In this document: positions 11,924 through 24,211 of the stretch, piece after piece
How the letters are laid out: each line of letters opens with the position of its first letter
How positions within the stretch are numbered: position 1 is the first letter of the stretch
Assembly (NCBI GenBank): GCA_004352715.1
Contig: SCFE01000067.1
Span: 1,729,227 to 1,793,226, forward strand
Origin: Hofstenia miamia
Taxonomy: Eukaryota; Xenacoelomorpha; Acoela
Length of the DNA: 64,000 nt
Direction: 5' to 3'
Position numbers and translations under genes: made by a program
Notes under the pieces: generated by a model
The model's database searches: none
What the model was told of the DNA's origin: nothing
Seen by the model: the letters and a program-made list of their open reading frames with translations, nothing else

Positions 11924-12619
11924 AGCAATTATGACACGCTACGTGCAGCATTTCCATAATGTGTTTGCCTAGAAGAGTGTGCGTTTACAAGAACTCATGT
12001 GAAAGAAGAAGCATTCCTCTATTATGAGTAGGATATCTTTGAGTTTGTAAACTATGAACACTTAAAATTCTATTTTAGGCAATCAGTACAGATGCTAAAA
12101 AACTCTCGTGAATTTGAAGCAATGGCCGTAGCAATTCAAACTCCCTTCCATGACAAAAGAAACTAGGTTACTTAAACCGAAAATATAATTTAATCAAAAA
12201 GTTCACTGTTTTAAAGCATAATATCTTACCTGGCATTCAAATATAATCTGAATCATAAATTATGTAAGTTTGTAGTAAATAAGTGAATAATATTATCTAA
12301 TGGACATTGTTAAAAGCAAATACGAAGTGAGTCAGAAACAAGACAGATTTGATGTAACCTTGTAGCCAATACACATTTTTGAAATTCTTTTTGTTGTTCA
12401 AAAATAAACTATTTACAAATGAGAATCACACGATATTTAAATGCTTTTTCTTTATTCATGTTTGTATCTGTACATGTGATTACAGCATTCTAGGAAATAT
12501 GTAATGCATTCAGTTTTCATAAATTATTATATATACAGTATGTGCAGTAAGCCGCGGCGCCATTAAGTCCTATGGAACTGGCACACTAATTGAAGAAATT
12601 GGGACCAAGTTTGCAGAAT
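11924..12619. other. Gene-free stretch
   Basis: AT-rich; no gene or element ends identified. Confidence 0.55.
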
Positions 12620-12627
12620 ATTATTAG

Positions 12628-13434
12628 CAGGGCTGCTCAAAAACTATTGGTGGGAAAATGAATTGCCATTAATTGATTTTTTAGAACAACATTAATTGCC
12701 ATTATTGCAATTGTTGTTTTTCTTTAAATAATAAAATTGAATTAATCATCCATTACACCTTTAAGCGTTATTTATTTAATTACAAGCAAAGCTAGTCGTC
12801 TGTCAGTTCAGGTTATCTACACACAAACTATTCTTGTGATCAATGGCGATTTGATAACTGTGGGTCAGTACTTTTTTGACCCAACCAAATCTCAAACCTT
12901 TCAAATTTATTTCAATTTCAATCTTTCAAATATATTATTTAATTGACACATTTATCTTAAAAATGAGTGCAAACGTCTGTCTAAATATATATTTGGATGA
13001 TTTTAGATATATTTGGAAGGCTTGAGATTATGTTGGGTGAAAAAAGTGCCAAACCTCACTGTGCTTAGTTGCAGCAATTTTCAATTTGATGCTTCGAGAG
13101 TGTCACCTCTCAAAATGTTATTGAACAGTGCAGCGACTATGCATTGTAAAATAAATGTCATTGATGCTCATTTTTTCATAGATTATCATTCACAGTGGTT
13201 TAGTATGCAAATCTAAAGGCATACCGGCGATTTAATTACACTTCACAAATATTTGAAGAATTTGTTATGAGAATACAATGAATTCATGAATTTCAGCAGT
13301 ATCATATGTACTTCTAAAATGGCCATTAATTTTCCCTTAATGGCATTATAAATTATTATTTGCCCCATTTCCATTAATGGATATTTGAGAAAATTGTTTT
13401 CCATTAAATTAAAATGAATATTTTAGCAGCCCTG
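12628..13434. mobile_element. hAT-type non-autonomous element (807 bp)
   Basis: Inverted ends CAGGGCTGCTCAAAA at 12628 and TTTTAGCAGCCCTG at 13421-13434 (the first ten bases mirror exactly). Flanking 8-mers are ATTATTAG (12620-12627) and ACTATTAG (13435-13442), 7 of 8 identical. Repeated CCATTAAT-type words occur just inside both ends (about 12660-12700 and 13320-13410). The 67-codon frame at 13013-13216 is not recognised, so the element is judged non-autonomous. Confidence 0.75.
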
Positions 13435-13664
13435 ACTATTAGTAATTTGGGTCAACTGAAAACTATGCTGTGGGACCATAACGCTTTATGGTACTGGGTT
13501 CAATTTCAATAGAATTTAATGGAAATAGAAACAGTAAATTCTTTCCTCACAGAATCCCAATATGCAGAAAAAGGTTAATCCACTTAAAGTAATATGTAGA
13601 ACTAAAAACATTCAATTCTAGACATGCAAGTTAATAATGACGGTAATGGTGATAATAACAAAAG

Positions 13665-15229
13665 CAGGGTTGCACTGTTTTAAACAAGTGTTTTAAACAA
13701 AGAGGAAAAAAGTTGTTTAAAACATATTGACGAAAACAACAATGTTTCTTATGCTTTTACTTCAGGTACTGGTAAGTAAAATCTTTACTTGCTCTGTACA
13801 CTGCTAGATGTCTAAAAAACTTCCAAGGTAATGTTATTCCGCGTAAATTTGGAACCCCTAATGAATGAAATATGTATATACAAATATATTGGCGCTTTGT
13901 AACACAAAATTGATATTTCAAATGCTTTCTTTATTTGTGAAAATTTATAGTGCAGAATTTTGACGCACTGTGGTTTTTCGATGCTATCAAGCGCTGTTAT
14001 AACTTTTTAGTTTTCAAAAAACTTTGAAATTTAACATGTAAAATATAATATATATGTACAGGGTGATTCTAAAGTAACATACACATTTATATCCAGAATA
14101 AATTTTTATTCAATACAGGTGACCCGTTAAAGATAGAAGGAAAACATCAACAATGTATTAGCATTTTATGTAAAGTTATGAAATAATGCTACCAACATCG
14201 CGACCATCATTTTCCACACACATCACCAAATGATCATAAAACTACCAAAAACGCATTCTAACTCATCTTCATCAATTGCCAAAATTTAATTTCCAATTGC
14301 GACCTTCAGCTGCTCATTTGTAGTGAGACGATTGCAATACACTTTATCTTTAATTCTTTTGGCTGGTGCAAGGCCTACCAGATCTGGGTAGATCAAAGAC
14401 TTGATGGCATTGTTTGATGGTGCAAATTAATTTTTCCCATATTCATTAAGAAAAGGTCGTTGAACAGCCCTTTAGAATATCCAAGCTTGAAGGAATGCTC
14501 CACAAGAAAAGCACGCTAGTCGGTTGATAATCACGTTATCTGAACAGAATTCACTTGCACAAATAAGTGTGTATATAATTCAAACACAGTAAATGTTGGT
14601 AGCATTATTACATAACTACATAAAATGCTAATAAATTGTTGATGTATTCCTTCTATCTTTAACGGATCACCTGCATTGAATAAAAATTAATGCTGGATAT
14701 AAATGTGTATGTTTCTTTAGAATCACCCTGTATATAAAGATTCGAGAAAAATATAGTAAGTTGTGCAAGTCGAGTATTGGAAATATACCGTGCCCATTTA
14801 GCAGAAAATTTCGTGCTAATGCCGTGTTCGTGGCGACATAAAAATACGTATAGAATATATTTGATATTTTTCTAAGTATATAAATTGATATCAGCTAAAG
14901 CAATAGCATAAAAATTTATTTCAGTTTACTACTTATAGTGTACAAGTATATAATACCGAGTGGTAAGAGCATATATTGATTTCCTAAATCCATTAATTTG
15001 CATATTGTGTATGATTGAAAATTTATAGATTTGCAGAGCCCATGCTTGAATATTTTTTAAAATTTCGTATAGATATATGCATTTTATCACTCTTATTATA
15101 CTGTTCTATATAGATGTTTCAAATCTTATTGTTTTCTGTCTGAAGGGTATTTTGGTAAAAAAATATATAAAATAGAAAAACATGTTTTTTGCTTAATTCT
15201 GAAAAAAACGTTGTTATGCAGCAACCCTG
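13665..15229. mobile_element. Candidate non-autonomous hAT element hosting a nested MITE
   Basis: Starts CAGGGTTGC at 13665 and ends GCAACCCTG at 15229, a 9-bp exact inversion. Just inside the left end are GTTTTAAAC words at 13677 and 13690 and GTTTAAAAC at 13715, the same subterminal words seen in the hAT transposon at 37635. No clean 8-bp target duplication is visible (AACAAAAG against AAAGTATG), so the right boundary or the integrity of the element is uncertain. A 672-bp mariner/Tc1-type MITE (14059-14730) sits inside. No hAT transposase fragment is visible. Confidence 0.45.
14059..14730 (-). mobile_element. mariner/Tc1-type MITE with long inverted repeats (672 bp)
   Basis: The ends read CAGGGTGATTCTAAAG at 14059 and mirror at 14730 (CTTTAGAATCACCCTG), flanked by TA on both sides (14057-14058, 14731-14732). 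The inverted repeats extend about 140 bp inwards with few mismatches, to the segment GGTAGCATTAT. The centre, read on the minus strand, contains a decayed transposase tail: KDKVYCNRLTTNEQLK appears after one frame correction. This resembles the sequence that follows the last catalytic D in one mariner lineage. The element is a deletion derivative and cannot move itself. Confidence 0.78.
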
Positions 15230-15849
15230 AAAGTATGTGAATTGCAGTAAAATATTAATTTCTACGAGATAGTCTGTATAAATACCACTAAGAACTCTAA
15301 GGCAAATTATTTAAACGCACTAGTTTTTAATATACTAATTATGACAATTTTGCATTGAATATTTTTTCAGAAAATTGAATGGAAATTTTGGGATAAATTT
15401 AAGCTTAGATTGATCCAATTTTTTATACAAAAGATGTTCACAATTCTGATCAACTAAAATATCAAAAGTAATTTCATTTCATAATGTACAACTGTTTAAT
15501 GAATTATAATCCTGAAGATTCAACTTAATTTAAGTAAAAATAATTTTGTTCTGTTATTGAGTTGCACATGTTAGTATAGAACAATTGAATGATGTCGAGA
15601 TTTAAAAGGAACGGTGAATCATGCTCAATGATTGATATTGAATAAAATAGATTTTAGACAGAATGTTGTGGTAAAAGTACGTGACTTATTTAGTTTTGGT
15701 GATGATCAATATTTTTTAAGTAGAACAAATAATAATTAATTTCACTTTAGCAAATGAGTGAATTAACTACGAATGAAAGGATTATTCTACGTAATGAAAA
15801 TGAAATAATTCTTCCACATGATCTTATAAAGAATTCAATTCGCTACCTT
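15230..15849. other. Gene-free stretch
   Basis: No gene supported; AT-rich. Confidence 0.5.
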
Positions 15850-16520
15850 TCATAATTCCTAGATAATAAATGGATTTAAGTTCGTTATCCCATACTTTAA
15901 TTATTATAATTTCAAAGCTATTTTGATTAATTGTGTTTCATCGATATTAATCTTGAATTCATTAAACATAACGCAAGATTTTTTTTAAGTCTGTTCACTC
16001 CCTATAGATTTTTTACTGTACTGAGCAAACATTTCAATAAGCATATTGACATACATTTCCAATTAAAATTGCTTCATAAATATTATTGACATAAAGAGAA
16101 AATGATATTGGCCCTAGTACAATGAATGGAAGAACTCCGAAATTTGCTATGAAATAGTCTGAATAAACTCTATCAATGCGTAATCTTTTTTGGTCACCTA
16201 ATAATTTAATAACAACGTTAGTAAGTGTTTGCTCAATCTTTAAATTAGTAATTTTGATGCTAAATTATGGAATGAGTGTCCTAGTAAATAGAGGAATGCA
16301 AATGCTACTGATGAATTCTCTCTAAGTTTGACTTAGTTTTGGCTTTTATCGATATTATTCGAAAGTAGTGTTTAAATTCGGCTCAAATTAAATTGCTTTT
16401 ATCAGAATTTGATCGTTATTAATAAAATTATGCATTTGTCCAGCTAGAATTCTTTTAAATAATTTTAAAAACAAAGTTTAATAGGAATAGGGCCGTAATT
16501 ATTTGGGTCGTACTTTCTAC
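15850..16520 (-). pseudogene. LINE reverse transcriptase fragment
   Basis: On the minus strand near 16185-16045 the translation gives DRVYSDYFIANFGV, LGPISFSLYVNNIYEAIL and NVCQYA. This is the segment around RT motif B (GVPQGSxLGPxLF in intact copies) up to the YADD box, which is broken by a stop right after YA. Further upstream (about 16480-16400) decayed pieces match the NYRPIS...FEKIL region. Numerous stops. It is a different copy from the LINEs at 5.8 and 24 kb. Confidence 0.6.
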
Positions 16521-17536
16521 ATGTTGACGTATTCCAAATTTTTAAGATTTTTTGTGACTAAACCCGCACAACTTGTTCTCATCAAGCTCAGCTCCTCTTT
16601 TCAGTTGAGGATTGAGTATTGTGGAGAAGAAATGAAATACAATAGAATATATAATAAACATAGTTTTGTTAATAATTTGAATACCATGCATGACATATGG
16701 GTATAGGATCAATTATGTTCTAATAGGAATGCATTCAATAATTGGTTTTTTAGAATTTCAAATAGATTTATATGTTTATTTCTCTTCATACCTAGTGTTC
16801 ATGTAATTATAAAATTTAGAGCTTATGGATGCAACAATGAAATTTAAGTGTTTTTTTGTCCTTGGAAGGATCTCCCAAACCCATTGAAGTGCGTTGTGCG
16901 CTGGGTTAAGAAATTGCAAAGTTTTTAGTTATAAAGATTTTTCTCTGGGCAGTTTATTTTTTAGTATTTTCCAATGCTTATGCTAGAATAGAGCAAATTA
17001 TATTTTCATTTAAATACATTATTTAAAATTATTTACTATGTTATTAATATTATTGCTAGGTTTATTTATATTCAATTATTGAAATTGGTCCATAAATGCA
17101 TCTTCTAGAGTTTATATACACTTAATAAATATTTTGGCATAAAATTAATTTGTAATAAATTTATAATTTCAAATTCAATATGTGTTCCATATCAAATCAT
17201 GAAAGCGAAGTGAAAGCGAAGTGAAAGGCAAAGCCAAAGCAAAAAAACATCAAAATGATTTCAAAGTTACCGAGAATAGATAGTTTAGTAAAATATTTTC
17301 TTAACATTACCAGTTATGATATGATAAATTAAAAGATGATTCTCAAAACTAGCCTTTAGTAAGGAGATGCTAAAATCTATAATCAACCAAAATGGATTAA
17401 ATGTGTTAACTTTCATTATAATAATTTTGTTCATATGAAAAAACATTATGGAAAAAACTGACATTGAAGAAATAATAGAGATATTTTGATAAACAAAATC
17501 TCATCGAAAAGTTTTGTACACAATAACACTTTGTTC

Positions 17537-17577
<41 letters not shown>

Positions 17578-17620
17578 ATTTAAAGAAATTATGTATTTCT
17601 AATAAAGAAACAATTGCAAC
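16521..17620. other. Gene-free stretch with short repeats
   Basis: No gene supported. 17203-17232 holds two tandem copies of an 11-bp unit GAAAGCGAAGT plus a degenerate third. An (AT)n microsatellite lies at 17544-17574, immediately before a LINE fragment. Confidence 0.55.
17544..17574. repeat. (AT)n microsatellite
   Basis: About 15 uninterrupted AT dinucleotides. The apparent IYIYIY peptide encoded across it is an artefact of the repeat. Confidence 0.95.
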
Positions 17621-17621
17621 T

Positions 17622-17975
17622 ATTTTTGTGAAGCTGAGCTGGTGCACCCATGTCGATAATGTATGCAAGAGAGCCGCTTCTAGAATCACTATTCTAAGAT
17701 GCCTGAAAACAGCATGTAATGAAGATGACTTATATTCTATATTCAGATGTTGTATCCTGTCAATTTTCGACTATTGCGTGTCACTTTTTGTGGGAATGAC
17801 TGAACAAAGTACTAAGAAGATCCCATTTGTGGTATACCATGCTGAACGTGTAATCAACAATAATAATCAAACTGATATTGTTGGACTTTTGCGGCGGCTG
17901 AACCTGGCTTTGGGGCTTGCTCAGAAAGTAGAAAACCCGAATCACTCTCTTCATCACTTACTACCTTGCAAATAA
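17622..17975 (+). pseudogene. LINE reverse transcriptase C-terminal fragment
   Basis: The plus frame reads LSWCTHVDNVCKRAASRI, ILRCLKTACNEDDLYSIF, CCILSIFDYCVSLFVGM and YHAERVINN. This matches the conserved segment after the RT catalytic core of Jockey/CR1-type LINEs: W-x-x-H-I-x-x-V-x-x-K-A-x-x-R-I, then I-L-S-x-F-x-Y-C-x-x-V-F. Only the C-terminal third remains; the catalytic motifs are absent. The frame closes at 17973-17975. Confidence 0.65.
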
Positions 17976-20130
17976 CATAGTGTAGAAAATACAGAGAAGG
18001 GCTTTATCGGCTTACTCTTATTATAAGACAGTTTTTCCGCAAATCATCTAACACACTATAATTTGTTTTTATGTTATTTCTGTTGATCAATAAATAACAT
18101 ACGTTTAAAAAAATGTTCTTCAAGCTCGCTTCATTACAACGAATTGCGAAGCTGAAAGCACTTAAATTTTGAATATGCTCCTCAAAATAATTTCTACCCA
18201 CCTCGTTTCGTATTCTGCTGAAGAACCAATTTTATTGTTTATCTAGAAAATCAAAATTTGGAAAAAAATTTTTGACAAGTGGGTGGTTTTCTTTTACTAA
18301 TGCAATTTAACGGAAGAGTCCTGAGATAGAAAATTCATAATAATAACAATAATTCATCTCAAATTTTGAAATGAATGTAACTGACCACAAATAAAGAATA
18401 GATACACCCTGTAATTTATTTTAGTGTTTTCAGTGCTAGTCTCAAAAATCTCTATGAGACCCATAGAGTGAGATTTCATCTCCACCCCATCTCATCCTAC
18501 GAGGTTGATGGGGATCTCCATGTGGCCCATGGTCCCTAGCCAACTGGACAAGCCTGCAATTTTAACTTGGATTCTAAAGAAATGTATTATAGGAAATGTT
18601 ATTATAGTTACTATCAATAATTTAGAAAACTGTTAATTTTCTAGCAGTATTTATTTAACGAAGTGTAGTAGTGTATAATTTGTGTAGAAGCGCGTTTACA
18701 ACGGTAGTTAGGGAAGCAGACTAAACTTTTCACTAGTGTCATAGGACTAGTGGATCTGCACTAACTGCACTTGCAGTAAATTACGTTAAATTATTTATCC
18801 TTGATTTTGAAAAACTGTAATGGTGGTGTAGCATGTTGATTTGTGTTCTCGCAATGAATGTCCTCTTTCCTAGACTTTCTCTATATCGCAATTTTAAGGC
18901 TGCAACATAAATTTATGAATAATTTCTACTAGAAATAAGATTATAGACCCATTTTTCCATCAAAATTGTATTGGCATGCGTTACTTAATTAGAATGACTT
19001 TTAAAATCTAAATTCAATATTAAGAAGACGATGTAGAAGTGCAAGTGTCCTATAGCTATACCCCTTTGATGTACCTGAATATAACTTAAGTAACTGTGGG
19101 CCAGATAGCGCTTATTAGGAAATCGATGGGTTTCCAGCTAATCACTGGTGCTTTTTTCTTTATCGCTTTTTTGAATACTCAAAAAAAGTTTCAGTAATAT
19201 GACTTAAATGAAATTCTGTCGAGGCTCTTATTGTTTTGAAAATTTTTTCTTGTTATAATATTTTAGCTAACACATATTATATGTCATACACTTTGTAAGA
19301 TATTATTGAAAATTTATGAATGATGAAGTTACTGAAAAGGCTTTACCTTCCTAAAATAATGTAAAAATATTGCATGTGTGTATTCCGAGGTAAAAACCTA
19401 GCAAAAATTTTATATGTCTAGTGCATGCAAACAATGTGCAAATTCGGGATTTTATTTAAAAAAAGTTTTTGTGGCATTTTTGTGACTACCATGATCATTT
19501 TTTGTATTTTCTCATTTTCAATTTTGAAACATTTTATTGTAGACATTTAATGCATTAAAACAGCATTAGATTTGAATATAACGTAAATGTTTATGCTTTT
19601 TTGATTCTTTCAATATGAGAATTCCTCATTGGAATCGATATTTTCCTGAACACTCCCTTGACTTTCTCTGCATCCATCAATTGAGCACGATTTTATTTCT
19701 TTTACATGCATTTTAAACATGAATCTGTCTTTAAAATTTTAGTCATTTCATCGCCATCATCAATTGAGTACGACTTTCATTGCTTTGCATGGTTTTTAAA
19801 TATAAATTTGTCCTTAAATTTTTGCTTACTGCGTTTTACTAAATAATCATTTTAGCATTAACAGATGAATTTATTGCCATCTAATTAATGTATGCGCATT
19901 GTTATTAAGAACTGTCATTTTAAAATTTTGGAAAGCATTCCTGAAAACGTTAGCAATCAACGTTAGCAATCATATATTCTTTAATGTACTGTAATCTTGC
20001 AAGGGTATTACAAGCAGACACCGGATTCATAACTACAATATACATATGTATTATTTTATAATTATAACATTTTAACAAATCAAGAATTTCTAGGGAATAT
20101 AATTTTGCGGTCGTTACATTTAACATCTGT
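17976..20130. other. Gene-free stretch with a degenerate tandem repeat
   Basis: No gene supported. The end CACCCTGTA near 18405-18413 matches a mariner/Tc1-type terminus, but no partner end was found. A degenerate tandem pair lies at about 19673-19741 and 19756-19825; both units start ATCAATTGAG and share a word order including TTTGCATG and GTC(C/T)TTAAA. 19954-19975 repeats CGTTAGCAATCA. Confidence 0.5.
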
Positions 20131-20160
20131 TTGCATTTAACCAGATGGATTTATTCTAAA

Positions 20161-20625
20161 ATGGACGTTAATGAACTAAGAGATTTGAAGGAGTGCTTTG
20201 AACAGATAAAGGAAGGCAAATGGAACTGTGATATTCCTCAACTCAATCTTAATGACTTGAAGTTTTTGATGAAGTCGATCCAAAGCAAAACAAAGATAAA
20301 CATGCAAAATCTAAAATCAATCATTGAAAATTCCAAGTCGAAGGATGCAGGTTCTTCAATCGAAATGGATTTTCTGGCTATTTGTAATCTACTCAATAAT
20401 ATATTGAATGACGAATTAGCAAACAAAGATCTACGAAGTGCCTTTAAGTTTCTAGCATCTGAACAAGCTTTGGACAAACAGTCTTTTGACAACTGCGCAA
20501 AATATTTTAGCGATTACATCTACTTACAAGAAATTAGTGAACTTTTTGATAGTGTCGATTTGGGCAATATTGGCAAAATTTCATATAATTCGTTTATGAA
20601 TTGTATTCTTCTGAATAATAATTGA
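20161..20625 (+). CDS. Calmodulin-like EF-hand protein with degenerate calcium loops
   Basis: An uninterrupted 154-codon frame, read from the ATG at 20161 (context AAAATGG). An upstream in-frame ATG at 20131 would add 10 residues, and a CCAG just before ATGG at 20144 could be a splice acceptor. Length and layout match calmodulin (149 residues). Helix ELRDLKECFEQIKEG opens the N-lobe. LRSAFKFLASE starts the third hand. EISELFDSVDLGNIGKISYN forms the fourth, where D-L-G-N-I-G-K-I-S aligns with the calmodulin loop; only position 1 (D), the position-6 glycine and position-8 isoleucine are kept. Positions 3, 5 and 12 are G, I and S, so calcium binding is probably lost there, and the other three loops are equally degenerate. 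It may act as a light-chain-like or adaptor protein. No intron is visible, so a retrogene origin is possible. Its lack of stops is striking in this region. Confidence 0.7.
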   Translation: MDVNELRDLKECFEQIKEGKWNCDIPQLNLNDLKFLMKSIQSKTKINMQNLKSIIENSKSKDAGSSIEMDFLAICNLLNNILNDELANKDLRSAFKFLASEQALDKQSFDNCAKYFSDYIYLQEISELFDSVDLGNIGKISYNSFMNCILLNNN

Positions 20626-22745
20626 GAATTCCCATAAATATTTTTATATTTTTGTGTGCATAATGATTTTTTTTAAATATGCTTGGATTGGGGAAAATTA
20701 CATTTCGTAATAATACAGGTTTATTATTGTGATATTTAATAACACGTTTAGTTTCCTGCTTAATAGATGGTAATTATTAAAAATTAAATTAGACAAAGGA
20801 GAATTGCACTCTATCCATAGTTCTAGCAAAATTTTTGAAAGTGTAAATGCATAATTTTTCCCAGGGCATTAGATTGTTAATTCTTATTAAATAGAGAGGT
20901 TTACTGATTTTTATAAAGTTCTTTACTTTAGTGCTAAATTATATAATATAATAATAAAATAGAAATTAAGTATCCACAAATTGTTTGTCTTGCAGTTAGA
21001 AAATGTCAAAAGATTTCATCAAATCCATCAACACCACTTTGAAAGCGATTATATTTATTGGAAACAGAAGTCCTATAAATATTGAAAATTTAGTAAATTT
21101 GAAAATTTGAATTTATAAAATATTGATTCGATTTTCAAGACTAAATCAGGCAATAAAATGGCTTCAGTATTCAGTTAATAGCTACAGTACGTACGAATTA
21201 ACTTTAAATATCTTAGACAATTATATTTTGTGATAATTTTTATAAACGCTCATAAGTGATTAAATAATGAAGACACTTATAATCTGAAACCACCACTGGG
21301 TGGAGAATCGTGTCCTTTTTCATTTTCATCTTTATTTGAGGCTAGCGGTTGCTCCCATGAACCTAAGATAAGATAGCTTTATTTTCTTAGCAATAGGTAT
21401 GTGAAGAATTTGAAATATTATGTAAATATGGGATTTTCCAATGAAAAAAAGTTAATATTTTCATTAACATCAATCACATGAAAATCTCTTATCTCCAATG
21501 TCACCATAATAGGATAGTAATTTTACCAATCGATATGGACAAACTCCAGGATTACAAAATTTAATAAGAGACTGGGAAAAAAATTTTTTGCCCTGAAAGA
21601 GGCATCTTATTTATAACCAAAAGAGAGGTGAAGGCCCGCAAAATTTTTTGAATATATTGAGAAAAGAGCCCTAAAATGCATTTCACGATATTAGATGTTG
21701 AATTTTTCATTCTTTACCAAAAAATTTTTGATTTAGCCAGTCAAAATCACTTTTGAAAACCTGACTGCGGGGGACATTTCACCATGCTCCCCTTGCGCAC
21801 AACATTGAACGATTTCATTCGAAATCATGTAACAGTAAATTTTTTGATTTTCATTTCAAGTAATCCATAATAAATAGTACTCCTATATATTTACTAACCA
21901 TTTTTTGATGCAATCAATGCTTAATTAATCGGATATTTTTTGATAGGTTGTCGAAAGGATACTGATAATTATTGGCCAATTAGCATAACACACCCGTTTT
22001 CGAAATTATTTTAAGAATTGTGAAGACCAAAAATATGAAATTTTACAATAGGGTTTCTAGTGATCCCTAATATAAAACTCAGTTTTTCTGACTACCTTAA
22101 ATTCCTAGATGTCCATGACTAAAATGTAAATTTGTAGAATGGTAAAACAACTATGATTATAAAAAATTATTGTGTTTGGTCCCTAGAGACCTTATCGTAG
22201 TTAGAAGGTTAATCTAATTATAATTATCATCGGGTACGGACAAGCTATTTCCATTCCAAACTATGTACCTTTTAAATAAGATTCTTTTTAAAAAAAATTC
22301 CTATAAATTACAGATAATGGGTGTGAAAATTGTGTTCAAAAATTTATTTATAAAGTTTTAAAATAGTTTAATAGTAGAAAGGAAATTTACATTTTCGGGT
22401 AATAGACGGGTACAGTGGGTGCGCGAGTAAGAATGTATTTTTGGAGTTGTGGTGCGATTTTCAAAAGTTCTACAGCACTACATTACTATCTATGCAAACA
22501 TATTACAACTTAATCTTCTCAAAGGTGCGAGTGATTTTATGCTTATTATAGCGATTCGAACAGAAACGGATTTATTAGAATATTTCTAGGATACATCGGT
22601 CGGCTACGTATTTTCTTTGGATATGCTTCTATATCACAGGAAACGGTGTGAATTATAGACTCTTACCGTTTTAGTTCAAACTTAATCGTTCGCTCTCTAT
22701 TCGTACACGGCATTCAAACGAAAAATATTCTAGTATACAATTTAA
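20626..22745. other. Gene-free stretch with old repeat copies
   Basis: No gene supported. 21330-21490 loosely resembles 975-1150. About 21690-21807 resembles the right part of the hAT MITE at 11679-11915: both share CATTTCACCATG, then a C-rich CCCCTTGCG segment before the end. Confidence 0.5.
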
Positions 22746-22753
22746 CCTATAAG

Positions 22754-24125
22754 CAGAGTTAGAAATGGTCCCCCTTGCCCGGACTGAGACTAGTCGAATC
22801 GAACATATCAAGCACGGACCAGACCACTTTCTATTTAAGGTATAATAATCTGTACGGTTTGGACCACTTGATGAGTACGAGAAAACGCAACCCTAAAGCT
22901 GTTTTTGCTGTCCAGAAAAAGCAGCATAGGAAATATTCATGTAAATAGTGATTATTAGGGCTATTATTTTTTGACAAAAAATTTAGCATTTTAGACCAAA
23001 AACTGTCTAAAAAAAATTTTTTTACCAATTAATAAAATTTAAAGCGGCCACACTGATTGTTAGGAACCAGAAAAACGTTTTTTGATCAAAGCTAAAAGTA
23101 TCTAGTAAGTCTTAAAACGCAAGAATAACAGGTATTTATGTTCATTATGTTCATCTTTCTTGAGACCAACTATTTTTAACTGTTTTACTATTTCGGAAAT
23201 TTTCGCCAAATTTATATGTATACAAAATATATGCCGATAATATATATATCATCCAAATTTTTGTAAAGTATTTTACAGGAGTAATATAGTTGATAAAACT
23301 GTATACAAATGCTTATGTCGTTTTCATGCCAAATGTAGTGATTGTACATTATTACCTTTATATTCGAAGTTGTAAATATCAGTATGTTTATTAGATGTTT
23401 CATTTTGACTTCATAATGTATAATAGAACCATTTTACAATTAAAAAAAGACAACTTCTTACAGTACCTAATTTAACTATTTTAAATGTATTTGAAAACTA
23501 TATAGTGACTATTTTCCGGATTTTGCCAATTATTTTCCAATTCCTAACTATTTTTCAGAATTTAACCAATCATGCAACCACAGAAATATTTGGATACTAT
23601 TGAAGGTACATTTGATAAATAACCACTCACATTGATTTTGTATTTGTTAAAATGGAATTAGAACATGACATAAATTCAAATTTTGCTAAGCATTTTTACA
23701 AAAACTAATTGAATATTTCACCTAAAAATAAAATTTTGACCAAGCTAAACATTTTAGGCATTTTTGATCCTAAAATCATACTAAGTAATTGTGCAATTCG
23801 GTTGTTCATGTCTAGTCAAAATTTGCAATGCGTTTTGATAGCAAAGATTAACAGTAATAAAGAATATATACTATGAATTAATAAGAGCTGTTACAAGAAA
23901 AAAGATCCTTACATTGTCATTCGCACTTAGCAAACATTCCACATTGCGAACTATATCACAAGTAAATAAAATACAGCGATCCGTTACATGGAGGAAAAAT
24001 CCCTTTCACTTTGAGTATGAGGTTTGAAGCGGAATAGTATTTAAAATGACAGAATTATTTGCATATATTACAGACCGGACCAAACTTTAGCGGAAGCGGT
24101 TCGGATTCGACCATTCCAGACTCTG
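22754..24125. mobile_element. hAT-type non-autonomous element (1372 bp)
   Basis: Left end CAGAGTTAGAAATGGTC at 22754; right end read inward from 24125 is CAGAGTCTGGAATGGTC (14 of 17 identical). Flanking 8-mers are CCTATAAG (22746-22753) and TCTATAAG (24126-24133), 7 of 8 identical. The interior is AT-rich and shows no transposase, so the element depends on an enzyme supplied elsewhere. Confidence 0.7.
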
Positions 24126-24211
24126 TCTATAAGACATCATGTAAACTTTACATAAAGAAACGTATCTTGAAGAAAAATACTAGACAACATGCATTACGAA
24201 AACTAAAATCC

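Noticed and set aside
17203-17232. Short direct repeats considered as a CRISPR-like array
   Set aside because: Only two 11-bp units with no spacers; a eukaryotic context makes this a simple tandem repeat.
17514-17975. Single 153-codon gene starting before the AT microsatellite
   Set aside because: The N-terminal part is translated dinucleotide repeat; only the LINE fragment after 17622 is meaningful.
18400-18420. Terminal CACCCTGTA as the end of another mariner/Tc1-type MITE
   Set aside because: No opposite inverted end or second TA site was found within a reasonable distance.
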